From JBBRUG01 sp038247995 (lineage in GTDB: Bacteria; Chloroflexota; Chloroflexia; Chloroflexales; Chloroflexaceae), in the NCBI GenBank assembly GCA_038247995.1, contig JBBRUG010000048.1, forward strand, positions 1 to 24,104: 24,104 bases of DNA, given 5' to 3'. The position numbers and the translations under genes were made by a program. The notes beneath the pieces were generated by a model. It ran no database searches and was not told the DNA's origin. It was given only the letters and a program-made list of their open reading frames with translations. Of the stretch, positions 21,766 through 24,104 are shown in pieces; within the stretch, counting starts at the first letter, position 1; the number at the start of each line of letters is the position of its first letter.

Positions 21766-21978
21766 TCAGGCATCGAACTGACTGAGAGGCATCGTTTGTG
21801 GCGCCGGCTGGGGCGCGGGGGCGCCGCGCGAGCCGGACCAGAGCGCGTGGAGGTGCTGCATCGCGCCGCCCGTCCGCCGATCAAGCAACATTACAAACCG
21901 TGTCGCCTCAGCCAGACCCAGACGTTCGACAAGCGCCTCCCAACCTTCCTCAATCAGTCGCATCTCCGCCTGCGTCAT
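21766..21978 (-). CDS. Small conserved-looking hypothetical protein coupled to gmd
   Basis: The 70-residue protein has a helical, charged first half (MRLIEEGWEALVERLGLAEA) followed by TRFVMLLDRRTGGAM and a proline/alanine/glutamine-rich tail. It has no signal peptide, membrane segment or cysteine. I do not recognise a function. The EEGWEALVERLG...ATRF pattern recalls small uncharacterised proteins seen in Chloroflexota and cyanobacteria, from memory only. That it is a real gene is well supported: its ATG overlaps the gmd stop (ATGA), AAGGAG lies eight bases upstream inside gmd, and a strong terminator follows directly. Confidence 0.75.
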   Translation of the reverse strand: MTQAEMRLIEEGWEALVERLGLAEATRFVMLLDRRTGGAMQHLHALWSGSRGAPAPQPAPQTMPLSQFDA

Positions 21979-22946
21979 CGGTAGTACTCCTTGAGTAGAT
22001 CAATATCAGCCTGAACCATAGATTGGACGAGTTCGGTAAAACTGGTCTTCGGCTGCCATCCAAGCACGTTGCGCGCCTTAGCGGGGTCGCCAATCAGCAG
22101 ATCCACTTCGGCCGGACGCATAAAACGCTCATCCTGTACGACATAATCCTTGTAGTCGAGACCGACCTCGCCAAAGGCGAGTTCGCAGAACTCACGCACC
22201 GAGTGCGTTTCCCCAGTGGCAACCACAAAATCATCGGGCGCATCCTGCTGAAGCATGAGCCACATTGCTTCGACATAATCGCCGGCGAAACCCCAATCAC
22301 GCTGGGCGTCGAGGGTGCCCAACCGCAATTCAGTGGCCATACCGAGATGAATGCGCGCCACGCCGTGCGCGATCTTGCGGGTAACAAATTCTAACCCACG
22401 CCGGGGGCTTTCATGGTTAAACAAGATCCCCGAGGAAGCGTGCATGCCATAACTTTCACGGTAGTTTACCGTGATCCAATGGCCATAGACCTTCGCAACC
22501 CCGTACGGGCTGCGCGGATAGAAAGGCGTCGTCTCTTTTTGCGGCACCTCGACGACCTTCCCGAACATTTCGGAGCTACTTGCCTGATAGAAGCGGATCT
22601 CCGGATCGACAATGCGCACGGCATCGAGCATGCGCGTCACGCCGAGGGCCGTGGTTTCGCCGGTAAACACCGGTTGTGACCAGGATGTCTGCACGAACGA
22701 CTGAGCAGCGAGGTTATAGACCTCACTGGGGCGATGATCGCGCAGGACATTGATCAGCGACACCTCATCAAGCAGATCGCCCGTCACCAGGGTCAAATCG
22801 TCTTGAATATGCTTAATGCGCTCGAAATTGACGGTGCTGCTGCGCCGCACCATTCCGATCACCTCATAGCCCCGGTCGAGCAGAAGCTCTGCAAGGTAGC
22901 TTCCATCCTGGCCGGTAATGCCGGTGATCAATGCACGCTTTTTCAT
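21975..22946 (-). CDS. gmd: GDP-mannose 4,6-dehydratase
   Basis: Gmd converts GDP-D-mannose to GDP-4-keto-6-deoxy-D-mannose, the precursor of GDP-fucose, GDP-rhamnose and related surface sugars. The 323-residue SDR-type enzyme has the Rossmann motif LITGITGQDGSYLAELL. Other family marks are QASSSEMFG, the catalytic SPYGVAKVYGHWI with its YxxxK, and LFNHESPRRGLEFVTRKI. GTLDAQRDWGFAGDYVEAMW is also typical of the family. ATG 22946 is chosen because MKKRALITG is the usual beginning and GAGGAG lies ten bases upstream; the GTG at 22982 would add 12 non-conserved residues. The reductase or epimerase that would complete a GDP-deoxysugar pathway is not in the window. The gene is followed by the overlapping 70-residue protein. 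Confidence 0.97.
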   Translation of the reverse strand: MKKRALITGITGQDGSYLAELLLDRGYEVIGMVRRSSTVNFERIKHIQDDLTLVTGDLLDEVSLINVLRDHRPSEVYNLAAQSFVQTSWSQPVFTGETTALGVTRMLDAVRIVDPEIRFYQASSSEMFGKVVEVPQKETTPFYPRSPYGVAKVYGHWITVNYRESYGMHASSGILFNHESPRRGLEFVTRKIAHGVARIHLGMATELRLGTLDAQRDWGFAGDYVEAMWLMLQQDAPDDFVVATGETHSVREFCELAFGEVGLDYKDYVVQDERFMRPAEVDLLIGDPAKARNVLGWQPKTSFTELVQSMVQADIDLLKEYYR

Positions 22947-23026
22947 ACGAACCAATCTCCTCACTGCTGCTAAGGCGGTCACAGAACCGGCATACTATAC
23001 TACGGAACGTGACTGCTGCGTGAGGA

Positions 23027-23069
23027 CTTCTGACCTTTGATACCTGATATCTTGATGCCTGAGACGTGA
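23027..23069 (+). repeat. Degenerate heptad repeat between sucC and gmd
   Basis: Six consecutive units each end in TGA: CTTCTGA, CCTTTGA, TACCTGA, TATCTTGA (eight bases), TGCCTGA, GACGTGA. The consensus resembles the tract at 7544-7578 (TTCTGAC), so the two probably belong to one repeat type. It lies in the 179-bp gap between sucC and the chosen gmd start. Confidence 0.6.
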
Positions 23070-23072
23070 GAT

Positions 23073-23092
23073 GGGCGGGCCGCGACCCGCCC
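23073..23092. repeat. GC-rich inverted repeat
   Basis: GGGCGGG (23073-23079) and CCCGCCC (23086-23092) pair around CCGCGA. It lies directly after the heptad tract and 34 bases downstream of the sucC stop on the minus strand, so it could contribute to sucC transcript ending although no T tract follows. Confidence 0.5.
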
Positions 23093-23125
23093 GTACCATC
23101 TGCCTCCTCCGGCCCTGCCCCCGGC

Positions 23126-24104
23126 CTATGCTCCCTGCGCAGCGGCGACGGCTTTCTGCGCGGCTTCGGCGAGGGTGGCGGCGGGAATGAGTTTTGAGTC
23201 GGCGAGGAGTGCGCGGCCCTCCACCTCGTTGGTACCGGTAAGCCGGGCGATCATCGGGACGTCAGTGGGCACCTCTTCGAGGGCGGCGATGATCCCGCGC
23301 GCGACTTCATCGACACGCGTGATACCGCCGAAGATATTGAACATTACCGCTTTTACATTTGGGTCGGCGAGGATGATGCGCAGCGCAGCCTTGACCTTCT
23401 CTTTGCCGGCGCCACCGCCGATGTCGAGGAAGTTCGCCGGTGCGCCGCCGTAGAGCTTCACCACGTCCATGGTCGCCATCGCCAGGCCGGCACCGTTCAC
23501 CATACAACCGATACTGCCGTCGAGCTTGATAAAGGTCAGATCGGCCAGGCGCGCCTGCCGCTCGACTTCAGGCTCATCGGATGGATCGCGCAGTTCGGCC
23601 AGATCGGGGTGGCGGAAGAGCGCGCTATCGTCGAGGAGAATCTTCGAGTCCAGCGCCTGGAGGCTGCCATCGGCGCGAATCACGAGCGGGTTAATCTCGG
23701 CCAGCGATGCGTCGGTATCGACAAATACCTTGTAGAGCCCGGCGGCGATCTGGGCAAACTGGCGGGCCTGCTTACTATCGGTGAGGCCAATCGCAAATGC
23801 AAGCTCGCGCGCCTGATAGTCGAGCAAACCAAGTTGGGGATGCGCAGGCAGTTTTATAATTGCGTCAGGGTTCGTCTTGGCGACCTCTTCGATCTCGACA
23901 CCACCCTCAGCGGAAGCAATCATCACCACACGCTTCGTGGCCCGGTCGAGGATTGCACTGAGGTAGATCTCCTTCTGATAGGTGATCGCCTCGGCAACAA
24001 GCACCTTTTCGACCGTCAACCCTTTAATAGCCATGCCGAGGATCTGACTTGCGACGGCCTCCGCCTGATCAGGCGTTTCGGCCAATTTAACGCCGCCGGC
24101 CTTC
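23126..24104 (-). CDS. sucC: Succinate-CoA ligase (ADP-forming) subunit beta, N-terminus outside window
   Basis: SucC with SucD interconverts succinyl-CoA and succinate with ATP or GTP formation, in the citric acid cycle. The C-terminal 320 or so residues are present. The ATP-grasp part has VLVAEAITYQKEIYLSAI, EGGVEIEEVA and the metal-binding SLAEINPLVI. The C-terminal subdomain has GSIGCMVNGAGLAMATMD, LDIGGGAGKEKV and MFNIFGGITRVDEVA. The frame is open to the right edge and reads KAGGVKLAETP there, the usual internal sequence, so the TTG at 24085 is not the start. sucD is not downstream; it would have to lie elsewhere or upstream. Confidence 0.97.
   Translation of the reverse strand, partial: KAGGVKLAETPDQAEAVASQILGMAIKGLTVEKVLVAEAITYQKEIYLSAILDRATKRVVMIASAEGGVEIEEVAKTNPDAIIKLPAHPQLGLLDYQARELAFAIGLTDSKQARQFAQIAAGLYKVFVDTDASLAEINPLVIRADGSLQALDSKILLDDSALFRHPDLAELRDPSDEPEVERQARLADLTFIKLDGSIGCMVNGAGLAMATMDVVKLYGGAPANFLDIGGGAGKEKVKAALRIILADPNVKAVMFNIFGGITRVDEVARGIIAALEEVPTDVPMIARLTGTNEVEGRALLADSKLIPAATLAEAAQKAVAAAQGA

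Overview
The window is high-GC bacterial DNA. It most resembles a filamentous member of the Chloroflexota (Chloroflexales/Roseiflexales type). That assignment is an inference from gene content and intergenic style: divergent GlpX, Ino1 with a membrane glycosyltransferase, a SulP-rhodanese fusion, a chemosensory operon with no flagellar gene, and many heptanucleotide tandem repeats. No rRNA, tRNA, CRISPR array, transposase or phage gene is visible.

Layout. Positions 1-6958 run on the + strand: a 5'-truncated TlpA/ResA-like redoxin overlapping an Lgt-like membrane protein, then ligA, a SulP/STAS/rhodanese transporter and a GlpX-like phosphatase. Positions 7062-19130 are one long minus-strand signalling island. 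In transcription order it reads cheW, a cheW-like gene, a six-TM MCP, cheA (with C-terminal REC), cheY, cheB and cheR-TPR, then a terminator-like hairpin. Next come a SpoIIE/RsbU-type phosphatase, a large TPR protein, an RsbW-type anti-sigma kinase, a STAS antagonist and a single-domain response regulator, ended by a clear intrinsic terminator. A 367-bp divergent promoter region (19131-19497) leads to + strand ino1 and a GT2 glycosyltransferase. A convergent bidirectional terminator follows, then minus-strand gmd with a translationally coupled 70-aa protein. The window ends inside minus-strand sucC.

How the genes work together. The island contains a complete chemosensory core (receptor, couplers, kinase, CheY, methyltransferase, methylesterase) next to a partner-switching module (phosphatase, antagonist, anti-sigma kinase). 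No sigma factor, flagellar gene or CheC/CheD/CheX/CheZ is present. An output to gliding, type IV pili or gene expression is more likely than flagellar control. ino1, the GT2 gene and gmd suggest lipid or cell-surface glycan synthesis.

The most unusual signals are repeats and altered active sites. Seven-base tandem repeats of different sequence occur at six places. One is a perfectly phased 31-copy array between mcp and cheA, and two lie in frame inside ligA and cheB. A 39-nt palindromic element occurs twice with compensatory stem changes. Three enzyme-like proteins appear to lack key residues: an Lgt-like protein, the rhodanese domain of the SulP protein, and the GlpX-like phosphatase.
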